A stretch of 64,000 nt of DNA, taken from NCBI GenBank assembly GCA_013215715.1, contig JABSQT010000002.1, forward strand, positions 124,001 through 188,000. The letters are read 5' to 3'. The position numbers and the translations under genes were made by a program. How positions within the stretch are numbered: the first letter of the stretch is position 1; each line of letters starts with the position of its first letter. The notes under the pieces were generated by a model, which made no database searches, was not told the DNA's origin, and saw only the letters and a list, made by a program, of their open reading frames with translations. Source of the stretch: Mycoplasmatales bacterium (GTDB lineage: Bacteria > Bacillota_I > Bacilli_A > Mycoplasmatales > Metamycoplasmataceae). Of this stretch, positions 1 to 11,230 are shown one piece after another.

Positions 1-1190
1 TTTCTTGATAAAGTTTCCAAGTTATATCTTTTATATTCAGATTTTTGTTTAACTCCATTTTTATAAGATACAATAGCTGAAACTGGATTTTGATTAGCTG
101 AATTTGAATTATCAATCATTAAAATATGTCATGGTTTTTCAATATTCAATAAATAACCCAATTTTTCAATTGCGCCAGATGTTAATTCAACTTGCCTTTT
201 ATGTTTTCTTAATTTTTGTTCTTTATTATTATCAGCATTCATTATTGCTATTTTCAACATCTCTTTATATTTACCTTTTTCTGGATAAATAGGTTTAAAA
301 GAATGATAAAAATCATTTGCATAGACTTCATCCAATATTAATTCTTTTGGAATTAAATTATTATTATAATAACTAGTGATAAATTGACGAATTGTTTCAG
401 ACGGATCATTAATAATTTCTAAAACTTCATTAGTCATAGAAAGTAATGATCCATTTCTATAAAACATAATTGAAACAAATAAGAAATCATTTTGTTGAGA
501 AACGCCAACAACATCTATATCTTTATCGTTATCAAGCTGTACAACTTGTCTTTGATCAAATATATTTAACGCCTCTAAAGATTCCTTATATTCTTGAGCA
601 ATTTCAAACATCTCTTTATCTGCAGCTGCGAACATTTTATTAGACAATTCTTTTTTATAAAAATTATTATCCGCAGATAAAATTCTCTTTACTTTTTTAT
701 ATTTTTCTTCTCAAAATTCTTTTGAAATATCAGTAATTGGTAATCCATTTTCATACAAAGCTTCCCTTTGTAGAGTTTTCAATAATTGCCTCGACTTAGA
801 ACCAACTGGTAATGGACCAAAATAAAATGCATTATCTTTAAGAATTCTTCTAACCATAGTAATTTTTAAATTCTTTCCAAGTTTTACCTTTATATATGGA
901 TATCTTTTATCATCAATAAATTGAATATTAAAATATGGAGCATGTTCTTTGATTAGATTTCTTTCTAAAATTAATGCTTCTTTTTCATTCTTAGTTATTA
1001 TCAAATCATATGTTTTTGCTTCTTGAATCATTTTATGAGTTTTAAATGAATTAATGGAACCTTTTTTATATTGATTAATTCTAACTTTGAGATTTTTCGC
1101 TTTACCTACATAAATAACTTTATCCATTTTATCTTTATAAAGATAAACTCCAGGTTTTTTTGGTATGTCTTCAATATTTCAATTTATCAT
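1..1190 (-). CDS. uvrC: UvrABC system protein C (excinuclease subunit), 3' end cut by window edge
   Basis: UvrC makes the two incisions around bulky DNA lesions in nucleotide excision repair, working with UvrA and UvrB. The N-terminus carries the GIY-YIG nuclease domain: GVYLYKDK near residue 14, then VIYVGKAKNLKVRI, then a conserved catalytic-domain region with FYFGP. About 396 codons are visible of the roughly 600 usual for the family; the rest lies left of the window. Several in-frame TGA codons are read as Trp, for example at 129-131 and just after residue 158. I chose the ATG at 1190 because it gives the full GIY-YIG domain. It has no Shine-Dalgarno sequence; a TATAAT box at 1197-1202 lies only six bases upstream, so the mRNA is probably leaderless. 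Family assignment is firm. Confidence 0.93.
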
Positions 1191-1266
1191 ATTTAAATTA
1201 TATATTGTTTAGATTGTATATGTTTATTAGCTATAAAACAAACAATTTTTCTTATTAATATTTAAA

Positions 1267-1300
1267 AGAAATAAACACTATGATGTTAGTGTTTATTTCT
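1267..1300 (-). terminator. Hairpin terminator after the tRNA pair
   Basis: A 14-bp inverted repeat (AGAAATAAACACTA and its complement, six-base loop) lies downstream of the two minus-strand tRNAs, and the stem runs into T-rich sequence. It ends tRNA transcription before uvrC. Confidence 0.7.
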
Positions 1301-1335
1301 TTATTTTTGGTAAAAAAACATCCATAAGGATGATA

Positions 1336-1411
1336 TGGTACGCCCTAGAAGATTCGAACTTCTGACCCAATGGTTAAAAGCCATTTGCTCTACCAACTGA
1401 GCTAAGGGCGC
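1336..1411 (-). tRNA. tRNA-Lys (UUU)
   Basis: A 76-nt cloverleaf with encoded CCA (tgg at 1336-1338 on the plus strand). The anticodon loop CTTTTAA gives UUU. The T-arm GTTCGAATC and D-arm with TTGGTAGAG are canonical. The acceptor stem is GCGCCCT with AGGGCGT, so the first pair is G-U. It is separated by 3 nt from tRNA-Leu, so the two are cotranscribed. Confidence 0.95.
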
Positions 1412-1414
1412 ATA

Positions 1415-1501
1415 TGGTGCCCAGGACTGGACTTGAACCAGCACAGTATTGCTACCGGGGGATTTTAAGTCCCCTGCGTCTACCAATTTCGCCACCTGGG
1501 C
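1415..1501 (-). tRNA. tRNA-Leu (UAA)
   Basis: An 87-nt class II tRNA with a long variable arm and encoded CCA. The acceptor stem is GCCCAGG/CCTGGGC and the anticodon loop CTTAAAA gives UAA. It is the upstream member of a Leu-Lys pair. Confidence 0.95.
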
Positions 1502-1564
1502 AGGTGTTTACTTTGTTGCTTTATTATTTTATCAAAAAAAATAGCATTTGTTGCTATTTTGTTA

Positions 1565-3866
<2,302 letters not shown>

Positions 3867-3879
3867 TTTTACCTCCTTA

Positions 3880-4005
3880 TAAAATAAAAAAGTTCTATTA
3901 GAAGGTCAACGTACCACTCCTAAAAGAACTCTTGCTCGTATGGTGAGAAACCCTTTTGACTATTTGGTTCATAACCCCCAAAATTATTATCTTACTATTA
4001 TTTAA
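3880..4005 (-). promoter_or_regulatory. T-box leader (Met type) upstream of trmN-metG
   Basis: Reading the minus strand: a TATAAT box near 4010, then GGGTTATGAACC (candidate specifier ATG at 3970-3972), then the T-box core GGAGTGGTACGTTGACC at about 3904-3920. This sits inside a terminator-like stem (AGTTCT paired with AGAACT) followed by a T-run at about 3885-3892. T-boxes sense uncharged tRNA and allow readthrough into aminoacyl-tRNA synthetase genes. The core deviates from the canonical GGGTGGTACCGCG in the same way as the leader before thrS (GTGGTACGTT), which supports it. Specifier identity is inference. Confidence 0.75.
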
Positions 4006-4021
4006 TATTATTATACTTAAT

Positions 4022-5017
4022 TTACATAAAATGTATCTTATCTTTTAAAGCTGATTTACGAACTTTAAGAGTTTCAACATTTGCTTGAACTTCTCCAATA
4101 TGTCCCTTACCTAATAAAGCCATATAAAGTTGTGATTTATGGAATTTAATTTCAATTGCCTCTTTGTGTTCTCCATCAATAATACTTTTATAAAATTTAC
4201 TTTCTATATATTCTTCTAAAGCAAACATATTTAATTGATCACTTAAAGTAATGCCGTTTGCATAAATAGATATGTCAGCAACATGAATAGGTAAGAAATT
4301 AACTCTATCATTCATAATTATTGTATTTTGGTAATATAAATCATAAACTTGAGGTGGTTTTTGTCTATGTACTTTCCCTTGTAATGTTTTTATACCTGGT
4401 TGGTTTAATATAAAACCTGAATATTCTGAAAGTATTTCCTTTTCTTTTTGTTCAGCATTTAATTTCGGCATTTCATTCTCTAATAATTGACTTTCTATTG
4501 TTGGTCAATACTTTGGTGTTTTTGATTTAATAGCAAATAATTCTTGTAATTTTATACTTATTTCTTTAATAAGAATTGTTATTTCTTTTGTAATTTCAGA
4601 AAGAACTTTTTTCTTATTAACTTCATCTTTTAGTACTATTGAAAATGTTAATTCATCACGCACTAAAGAATTAACATTATTAATTTCTTCATCACGTCAA
4701 ACTGTAAATCCTTCAGTTTGAATTACTTCACCCTCTTTAGCTTCGAGTTTTTTTAACATAAGCCTTCTTCAATTGGCGTAGTGCAATGGAAAAGTAGCAA
4801 TATCATAAGAATCACCAAAATCAAATTTTATTTTTCTAGTAATATTATCAATAGGTAAAAGTAAATCAGAATCTTTACGAAAGAATGCTGGTAATTCTAT
4901 TTTTGTTATTGGATATTTAATTTTAAAGTAATCAATTATTGATTCATTAATAAAAGAAATGGCTTTTAATGTTTCTTTAAAAGAAATATTTGGTGTATAA
5001 GTTGAATTTATTTGCAT
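4022..5017 (-). CDS. Conserved-type hypothetical protein, cytoplasmic
   Basis: I do not recognise this 331-aa protein. It has no signal peptide or membrane segment. The N-terminal 85 residues look globular. A charged, helix-forming middle (about 90-190, with KKKVLSEITKEITILIKEI) follows, and then a C-terminal domain with HKSQLYMALLGKGHIGE. In-frame TGA codons at 4769 and later are Trp. There is no Shine-Dalgarno; a TATAAT box about 8 bases before ATG suggests a leaderless mRNA. It stands alone between the permease terminator and the T-box of trmN. Both ends are open in one frame, so it is a real gene. Confidence 0.75.
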
Positions 5018-5035
5018 ATGCTAATATTATAAAAG

Positions 5036-5058
5036 AAAAAAGACTATTAAGTCTTTTT
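5036..5058 (-). terminator. Terminator after the amino-acid permease
   Basis: AAGACTTAATAGTCTT followed by TTTT on the minus strand, directly after the permease stop codon. Confidence 0.75.
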
Positions 5059-5059
5059 G

Positions 5060-6523
5060 TTATTTGCTTGTTTGTTTTTGTTCATCTATTATTTTTCTAT
5101 TTTCAACTTTTTTCAAAACTTTATTAGCTAAAGGGAATGTAAAGAAGATAATTAATTCAATAACCAATACTACAACCTCTGTGATTTGTATTGCTGTGCC
5201 ATCTCCTCACGAGGAATGTGATTTAGGGTGTTGAATTGTTTCAACAATAAAGTGACCGATCATCAAATAACTCACAACAGAAAATATACCTATTATAGAA
5301 ATTCATGCCGCAATATTAAAAATGTATTTATTAATTTTTCTAGTATTAAATTGTTTTCTTTTTAATGTGTATTTAAATATTACAATACCATATATAACAA
5401 AGAAAAATAATGTAGGGAAATTAGAAAAACCATCAAATAAATAATTTGTGTTCAATACCATAGAAGGTATACCAATAACAATAATTCAAAAACTAGTTGA
5501 AATAAATATATATAAAAGTGATATAAATTTGTTTGAAATTTTAGTTTTTTTCAACATTTCCATCCCGAAGAAAGTATTATTTTTAGTATTTTCTTCGAAA
5601 ACAGAAATCATTGCTGCTGAAATACCATTTATTACACCAAATGTTGATATAACAATAAAAGCAAAAATAATACTTCCCACTGGTTTAATATAACTTGTAG
5701 GTAAAACGTTATTAACAAGTTCTTGAATACTTCCTGAATTATGTAAAATAGATGAAATTGCAATTAATGTATATAAAATGATAATTGAAATCATCCCAAT
5801 TAAAACAATTGTTGGAACTTTTCTTTCTCCATCTTTAACCTTATTGGTTAAAGTAGTAACAGCCATAAAGGCGTCATAAGCAAATAAAACAGCAGGTAAC
5901 GCAACAATTAATCCTTGAAATGTAAATTTATTAGCAAGGAACATGTTTTCACCACCAGCATTATTAGTCATCGGCAATACAATACCAATTACAAATGCAA
6001 ATACCAATGGAATAAACTTTAAAATCGTTGTAATTTGTTGAATTATCCCAGAAGCTTTTATACTAAAGAAATTAACAACAATGAAAACAGATGTAAGTGA
6101 TAATCCTATTAGAACATGAACATATATAGGAATAGTTTTCACTACACCCATTTGCTTAAACATTGAAATCATCATTTCAGATCCAAAGAAACCCAATACA
6201 ACAATTAAAGAACTTCAATAAAAGAAAGAATAATTGAATTCTGTAAATTTACCAAACTTTTTACCCATCGTTTTTTCAACTCAACCAGGTAATCCTGTAG
6301 TTTTTGTCTTTAATTTCATCGAACCTATTTCTGAAAATGATATTGCTGTTGAGGCGGCAATAATTCCACCAATAATCCATGCTAATAATCAAGTTACTCC
6401 ATCTTGATTTGTTGAACTTGATATAGAACCATTTTTAAAAAATATACCAATCCCAACAACCGTACCAACTAACATTGTCAATGCTGCAAAAAAACCTAAT
6501 TTTTTTCCTTGTTTTATAGACAT
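5060..6523 (-). CDS. APC-superfamily amino-acid permease
   Basis: A 487-aa integral membrane transporter of the amino acid-polyamine-organocation family. The N-terminus has the family hallmark GTVVGIGIFFKNGSI in the first membrane helix (residues about 20-35). About twelve hydrophobic segments follow, with PAVLFAYDAFMAV near the middle. The C-terminus is basic and cytoplasmic. It is homologous to the second permease at 35.9-37.4 kb, which shares GIGIFFKNGSIS and PAVLFAYD. The substrate cannot be read from sequence. The ATG at 6523 follows a GAAAGGAAA ribosome-binding site. The upstream leader contains a terminator and competing hairpins (6544-6640), so expression is probably controlled by transcription attenuation. 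Confidence 0.88.
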
Positions 6524-6543
6524 ACTTTTTTCCTTTCATCTTT

Positions 6544-6640
6544 AAATAAAAACACAACCATTTATTAGGTTGTGTTTGTTAATATTAATAATTACAACAA
6601 CCTATAATGAAACGTTACAGGTTGCCCTGTAATTAGTTTC
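6544..6640 (-). promoter_or_regulatory. Attenuator-like leader before the permease (possible riboswitch)
   Basis: Three mutually exclusive pairings are visible on the minus strand. A terminator pairs 6568-6576 with 6551-6559 (AACACAACC/GGTTGTGTT) and is followed by TTTATTT. An antiterminator pairs TAGGTTGT at 6597-6604 with ACAACCTA at 6566-6573. An upstream hairpin ACAGG-GCAA-CCTGT (6617-6630, GNRA loop, closed by GAAAC/GTTTC) contains CAACCT, which can instead pair with AGGTTG of the antiterminator. I recognise no known riboswitch consensus. The stem ends 25 bases before the ATG. Confidence 0.6.
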
Positions 6641-6695
6641 AAAAATAGAATGATGTTAATTTTAAAGTTTTATTCATACTTAAATATTTATACCA

Positions 6696-7820
6696 TTAAA
6701 AACACTTTTTTAACTCATTAATTTTGTTAGTTTTTTCTCATTCAAACTCATAATCAGTTCTACCAAAGTGTCCAAAAGCAGAAGTTTTGCTATAAATTGG
6801 TGTTTTTAATTTTAAACTTTCAATTATTCCTTTTGGTGATAAATCAAATACCTTTTGGACTGCTTCTAAAATTTTATCTTTATCTACTTTTTCTGTTGAA
6901 AATGTATCTAATGATAAAGAAACTGGTTGTTCAACACCTATTGCATATGAAAGTTGTATTTCAGCTTTATCAGCTAATTTAGCAGCAACAATATTTTTTG
7001 CAACCCATCTTGCTGCATAAGCTGCTGAACGATCAACTTTAGTGTAATCTTTACCTGAGAAAGCTCCACCACCATGACGACCCATACCACCATAAGTATC
7101 AACAATTATTTTTCTACCAGTTAATCCAGTATCTCCAATCGGACCACCAATAACAAATTTACCTGTTGGGTTAACCAATGTTTTGAAGTCTTCATTTAAT
7201 TTATATTGTCTTGCAACCTCTTTCATAATATTTTCAATTATAAATGCATGGAATTCTTTTTGATTATAGTCTTCTGAATGTTGCACTGACATTAAAATCG
7301 TATCTATTATAGGTTTTTGACCAGTGTAATCAATAGTTACTTGCGCTTTCATGTCTGAACCAGCTCATCTGAATTCGTTATTTAAACGCATAGTTTCCGC
7401 TTTCCTAACTAACGCATGAGCGAGTGTTATTGGAAGAGGCATTAATTCTGGTGTTTCATTCGTAGCATAACCGAACATAATCCCTTGATCCCCAGCACCA
7501 ATTGCCCCTTCTTTCTTATCTACGCCTTGATTAATATCAGGAGATTGTGAATTAACATTTGAAATAACTGTAAAATCATTTTCACTATATCCTAATTTTG
7601 AAAGAACGCCTCATGCAGCTTGGATAATATCAACATATGCCTTTGTTGTAATTTCTCCTCCAATAATAATTAATCTATTTGATGCCATAACTTCACAAGC
7701 TACCCTAGATTCCGAATCTTGTCTTAAACATTCATCAAGAACAGCATCAGAAATTTGATCACAAATTTTATCTGGGTGTCCTGCTCCTACTGATTCCGAT
7801 GTAAATAATTTTTTTAACAT
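6696..7820 (-). CDS. metK: S-adenosylmethionine synthetase
   Basis: Makes SAM, the methyl donor for the many RNA methyltransferases in this window, from methionine and ATP. The 374-aa protein opens with [21 protein letters not shown] (ATP-binding region) and contains [21 protein letters not shown] and the phosphate-binding GGGAFSGKD, all typical of the family. In-frame TGA codons are Trp, including one near the C-terminus (DYEFEW). The start is the ATG at 7820 with an AAAAGGAGT ribosome-binding site. That site lies in the 3' arm of a leader hairpin, so translation is likely regulated. Only about 170 bases separate its stop from the next permease. Confidence 0.96.
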
Positions 7821-7980
7821 AATAAAACTCCTTTTCTTATTACAAAGAGAGGGAGTTATTATAAGAATATAATTTACATGTTGTCTTTCGACCTTGCTAT
7901 CCACCTTCTACAAATTTTGTAGGGTTGGCTCACCTACGCTGCAAAGCTAAGTGACTCTCAATGTTTTATTTGTCTTTAAT
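7821..7980 (-). promoter_or_regulatory. Structured metK 5' leader of unknown class (candidate riboswitch)
   Basis: After a TATACT box (7981-7986) the leader shows four helices on the minus strand. The first is TCACTTA/TAGGTGA. The second is CCAACC/GGTGG enclosing the strong hairpin CTACAAA/TTTGTAG. The third is a GTC-GAAA-GAC tetraloop. The last is AACTCC paired with GGAGTT, which covers the metK Shine-Dalgarno sequence. GAGAG near the 5' end can pair with CTCTC beside the anti-Shine-Dalgarno strand, giving an alternative fold. It does not match the SAM-I, SAM-II, SAM-III (SMK), T-box or preQ1 signatures I know. Confidence 0.6.
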
Positions 7981-8028
7981 TAGTATAACAAAAAAATTAA
8001 CGTTTTTTTATATTTTAATAAGCAATTA

Positions 8029-8058
8029 AAAAAACACTCAAGTTAACTTGAATGCTTT
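8029..8058 (-). terminator. Terminator of the GlcNAc-type PTS operon
   Basis: GCATTCAAGTTAACTTGAGTG stem-loop followed by a run of seven T on the minus strand, 13 bases after the PTS stop codon. Confidence 0.75.
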
Positions 8059-8070
8059 TTAAAAGTCTAC

Positions 8071-9744
8071 TTATAATTGTCTTTTTATTTCTTCACCCAT
8101 CATTTCAACTTTAGGACCAATAATTACTTGATAACCATTACCCCCAACCTTGATAACACCCATAGCCATAGTAGCTTTAATTTTAGCTTCATCAACTATT
8201 CCTTGATCTTTAAGAGTGAATCTTAGACGTGTAGCACATCATTCTAATGATGAAATATTTTTAGGACCACCAATACCTTCTAAGATTGCTTTAGCATCTT
8301 TTGTGTATTTGTTATCTCCTTCAGCAATTTCATCTGAACCTTCTTCTTCATTTGCAGCTCCAAGTTTATTATCACCTCTACCTGGTGCAGAAACGTGGAA
8401 TTTTCTAATAAGAAGTGTTGCTAATGAGAAGTATGTAGTAGCAGCTAGTAAACCAATTGGGAATAATCATCCTGGGTTAGCCATAATAGCTTGAACACTT
8501 CCATCAGCGTAATTAGCATGAATGATATCCATTGATTTAGGAATTGATAATGCGAAGTCAATTAAACCAGCTGAGAAACCAAATCCTATTTGAATACCAA
8601 ATAATCCTGTAATAAATCCAAATAATCCTGTAAGAATTGCATGCATTCCATATAGCACAGGTGCCATAAACATAAATGAGAACTCAATTGGTTCTGTAAT
8701 TCCTGTAAAGAATGAAACTAATGCTGAACCGAATAATAATGATGCAACACGTTTTTTCTGTACATCTCCATCAGCATTAAATCAAAATGCTACTGCTAAT
8801 GCCGGAAGACCAAACATCATAATTGGGAAGAATCCTGATGTAAATGTACCAGCTGTATTTCCTGCAGGAACACCTTTTAAGAATCCATTAATATCACCTT
8901 GAACAACTTCTCCAGTTACAGTTTCAAAATCCCCTAATTGGAATCAGAATAAAGTATTTGGAATGTGGTGTAATCCAAATGGAATACATAGACGGTTAAC
9001 AAATCCATAAACACCCATAATAGCTGATTTACTGTATCTATTACCTGTACCTTGCCCTAATAATTCTGAAAATTTAAATAATCCATAACCAATTCATGGG
9101 AATACAGCAGCGTAAATAACACCAAATATAATTCCTCCAAGAATTGCAAGTACTGGGATTAATCTTCGACCTGAGAAAAATCCTAGAATTGATGGTAATT
9201 CAATACCATTAAATTTATTATAAATATATGCAACAAATGATCCAACAATAACACCATTTAATACATTACCAGCAAGAATTGAGTTATATGAACCACCGAA
9301 TACACCATGGAATCCATTAGCTTCCCCTCCCGCTAGTTTTAGTTTTCCATAGAAAACATTAACAATATCTGCTCCACCAAATGTTGGTTTATCATTTGAT
9401 GACATCAATATCATTATTAAGGCCATCGTCGCAAATGCGGCGATAGCTGCTTCACCACGTGAATCTTTTGAAAGTCCAAAACCTACACCAATAGCGAATA
9501 GGATTGGTAGTGTTCCAAAAATTGCATTTCCACCAGCTGATAATATTTCATGAACGAAACTTGAAAATTCTGTTCCTGATGGTACTTGAGCCCCAATTCT
9601 CAATAAAATCGCTGCAACAGGGAGCATTGCAGTTGGGAATAATAACGATTTACCAACTCTTGATAAATTAGTCATTATTTTTTTACCAATACCTGGCTTT
9701 TTATTACTTCGAGCTTTAGAAGCTTTTAAAGTTGCTGTTGCCAT
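8071..9744 (-). CDS. nagE: PTS system EIICB permease, probably N-acetylglucosamine-specific
   Basis: Imports and phosphorylates a hexose using phosphate relayed from EIIA. The 557-aa protein has an EIIC membrane domain (residues about 25-440; PTAMLPVAAILLRIG, IPFGLHHIPNTLFWFQ, TGITEPIEFSFMFMAP) and a C-terminal EIIB domain with the phosphorylated cysteine in LEWCATRLRF (about Cys503). No EIIA domain is fused; the separate crr gene at 14.6 kb can serve. GlcNAc specificity is inferred from the adjacent nagB and nagA; glucose or another amino sugar is possible. Its ATG overlaps the surroundings of the small membrane gene upstream (stop to start 1 bp), so they form one operon. The promoter carries a GntR-type palindrome. 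TGA codons are Trp. Confidence 0.88.
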
Positions 9745-9745
9745 T

Positions 9746-10213
9746 CTATTTACCTGCCTTTCTATCTTTAAATTTAATGAAAGCAGTTGTAAAGATGGCC
9801 GCTGTTAATGAAAGGAAGAATATAAACGCTACTGCTGCAATTGCATTTCTAGCATTTTTTGCTTCTTTTGTAGGTTTACCAGGTTTTAATGAATCGAAAG
9901 TTCAAACTGCGTTTTTATCTTTAGTTTCATCTTTAGTTAAACCATTTTTTCCTTCAGCTTGCATAGCTGCTTCTTTTGTTTCATAAATTTCTTGAGGTTT
10001 TGCCGTTCTCATTGTCCCTTTATTTACTTCGTCATTTCCATGTTGGGTTAACTTATAAGTTCAGTGTGTACCTTCACTTTTCTTAGATTTTTGAGCTAAT
10101 CCTGTAACTGTTCCAACGAATGAAAATAAGAAGACTAATGTAAGTATTCAAAGTGAGACCATTAACCAATCTTTTGGTCTCATATTTGAAATAACTTTCT
10201 TTATCTTTTTCAT
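9746..10213 (-). CDS. Small two-helix membrane protein in the PTS operon
   Basis: A 155-aa protein that I cannot assign to a family. It has an N-terminal membrane helix (about residues 15-37, WLMVSLWILTLVFLFSFVG), an extracytoplasmic charged domain of about 80 residues and a second helix near residues 125-147 (AIAAVAFIFFLSLTAAIF), with short basic ends inside. It is the first gene of the operon, starts at ATG 10213 with a perfect GGAGG, and ends one base before nagE, so tight coexpression with the PTS permease is certain. It contains TGA (Trp) codons. A comparable small two-helix protein (17425-17778) lies directly upstream of the other PTS permease. Confidence 0.8.
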
Positions 10214-10255
10214 TTTTTTCCTCCGAATATGTCTTTTTAAAAAATTTAGACAAAA

Positions 10256-10288
10256 TAATTATACACAATTTTCTCTTGTATATACAAC
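10256..10288 (-). promoter_or_regulatory. Promoter of the GlcNAc PTS operon with GntR-type operator
   Basis: A perfect 12-bp palindrome TTGTATATACAA lies at 10276-10287. A -10 box TATAAT lies at 10258-10263 on the minus strand. The TTGTAT half falls at the -35 position (18-bp spacer), so a bound repressor would block RNA polymerase. The same palindrome occurs at 17364, 19049 and 62365. Confidence 0.72.
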
Positions 10289-10364
10289 ATTATTTTATTT
10301 TAAATTTCCCTTTATAAACACTATTTATTAGGGGTATATGACATTTTTTTAATATATTTAATTC

Positions 10365-10402
10365 AAAAAAGAAAACACTACTTTCATAGTGATTTCTTTT
10401 TT
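10365..10402 (-). terminator. Terminator of nagB
   Basis: A long stem (AAAGAAATCACTATG paired with TAGTGTTTTCTTT) followed by TTTT on the minus strand, 18 bases past the nagB stop. Confidence 0.7.
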
Positions 10403-10419
10403 ATTTTTATTATCTGTAA

Positions 10420-11136
10420 TTATTTATTTAATAATTTTGCTGCTGCTTCATCAATAATAATTGTTGCATTCTCATGTTTTTGTAAGAATGATGCAGGTAC
10501 ATCAACAGTAACTTTACCTTCAATCATATCTTTAACAGCTTGCGCTTTTGATTCACCTGAAGCAATAAGTAAAATTTCTTTTGCTTTCATAATTGAACCA
10601 ATACCCATTGATATTGCTGTTTGGGGAACATCAGCTGCCGAATTAAAGTATCTTGCATTTGCATTAATTGTTGACTCTGTAAGAGCAACTTCAGCTGTTC
10701 CTCCATTTTCTAATGAACCTGGTTCATTAAATCCAATATGAGCATTTTGTCCTAGACCTAGTAATTGTAAATCAATCCCACCAGCATTTTTAATTGCTTC
10801 ATCATATCTCGGACCTTCTATTGAAGCATCTGCCATACCTGAAGGCACATGTGTATTTTCTTTATTAATATTTATATGATCAAATAAATTTTTGTTCATA
10901 TAAAATCTATAAGACATTTTATGTGTTCCTTCAATATTTGAATATTCATCTAAGTTGAATGTAGAGATTGATGACCAATCTAATTTCTTATCAACTAATA
11001 ATTTATATGTTACTTCAGGCGTTCCACCTGTTGCTAAACCTAAAACTGCTTTTTTATCTTTAATTACTTTGTTAGCAATAATTTCAGCAGCTCTTGCTGA
11101 CATTGCAGCATGATCTTTTACTATTTCTATTTTCAT
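10420..11136 (-). CDS. nagB: Glucosamine-6-phosphate deaminase
   Basis: Converts glucosamine-6-phosphate to fructose-6-phosphate and ammonia, linking amino-sugar uptake to glycolysis. The 238-aa protein is in the family's short size range. Signatures include LGLATGGTPEVTYKLL (phosphate loop near residue 33), STFNLDEYSNI with the catalytic Asp, and GLGQNAHIGFNEPG (about residues 126-139) with the catalytic His. Many family members have Asn-Cys-His here; this one has Asn-Ala-His, with no loss of the His. It has its own TATAAT box at 11167-11172. A partial TTGTATATAA (half of the GntR palindrome) overlaps the Shine-Dalgarno region. Confidence 0.94.
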   Translation of the reverse strand: MKIEIVKDHAAMSARAAEIIANKVIKDKKAVLGLATGGTPEVTYKLLVDKKLDWSSISTFNLDEYSNIEGTHKMSYRFYMNKNLFDHININKENTHVPSGMADASIEGPRYDEAIKNAGGIDLQLLGLGQNAHIGFNEPGSLENGGTAEVALTESTINANARYFNSAADVPQTAISMGIGSIMKAKEILLIASGESKAQAVKDMIEGKVTVDVPASFLQKHENATIIIDEAAAKLLNK

Positions 11137-11207
11137 TTTATCTCCTTATATACAATAATCTTTTATATTATAAGTTATTTTTATTAAAGAAATTACAATA
11201 AAAGAAA

Positions 11208-11230
11208 AATAAAAAAACACTTTTGTGTTT
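11208..11230 (-). terminator. Terminator of nagA
   Basis: AAAAACACAAAAGTGTTTTT followed by TT on the minus strand, adjoining the nagA stop codon. Confidence 0.65.

Noticed and set aside
7840-7980. SRP RNA, tmRNA, RNase P RNA or a known SAM riboswitch in the metK leader
   Set aside because: None of their signature sequences as I know them is present, and the element ends in a hairpin on the metK ribosome-binding site.
10083-10268. 61-codon minus-strand frame beginning near the PTS operon promoter
   Set aside because: It is a shadow. The real gene in the neighbouring frame starts at ATG 10213 with GGAGG and continues through TGA (Trp) codons to 9746.
11145-11156. Full GntR operator at nagB
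   Set aside because: Only 9 of 12 bases match and the non-matching half is the Shine-Dalgarno sequence, so I mention it only as a possible half site.
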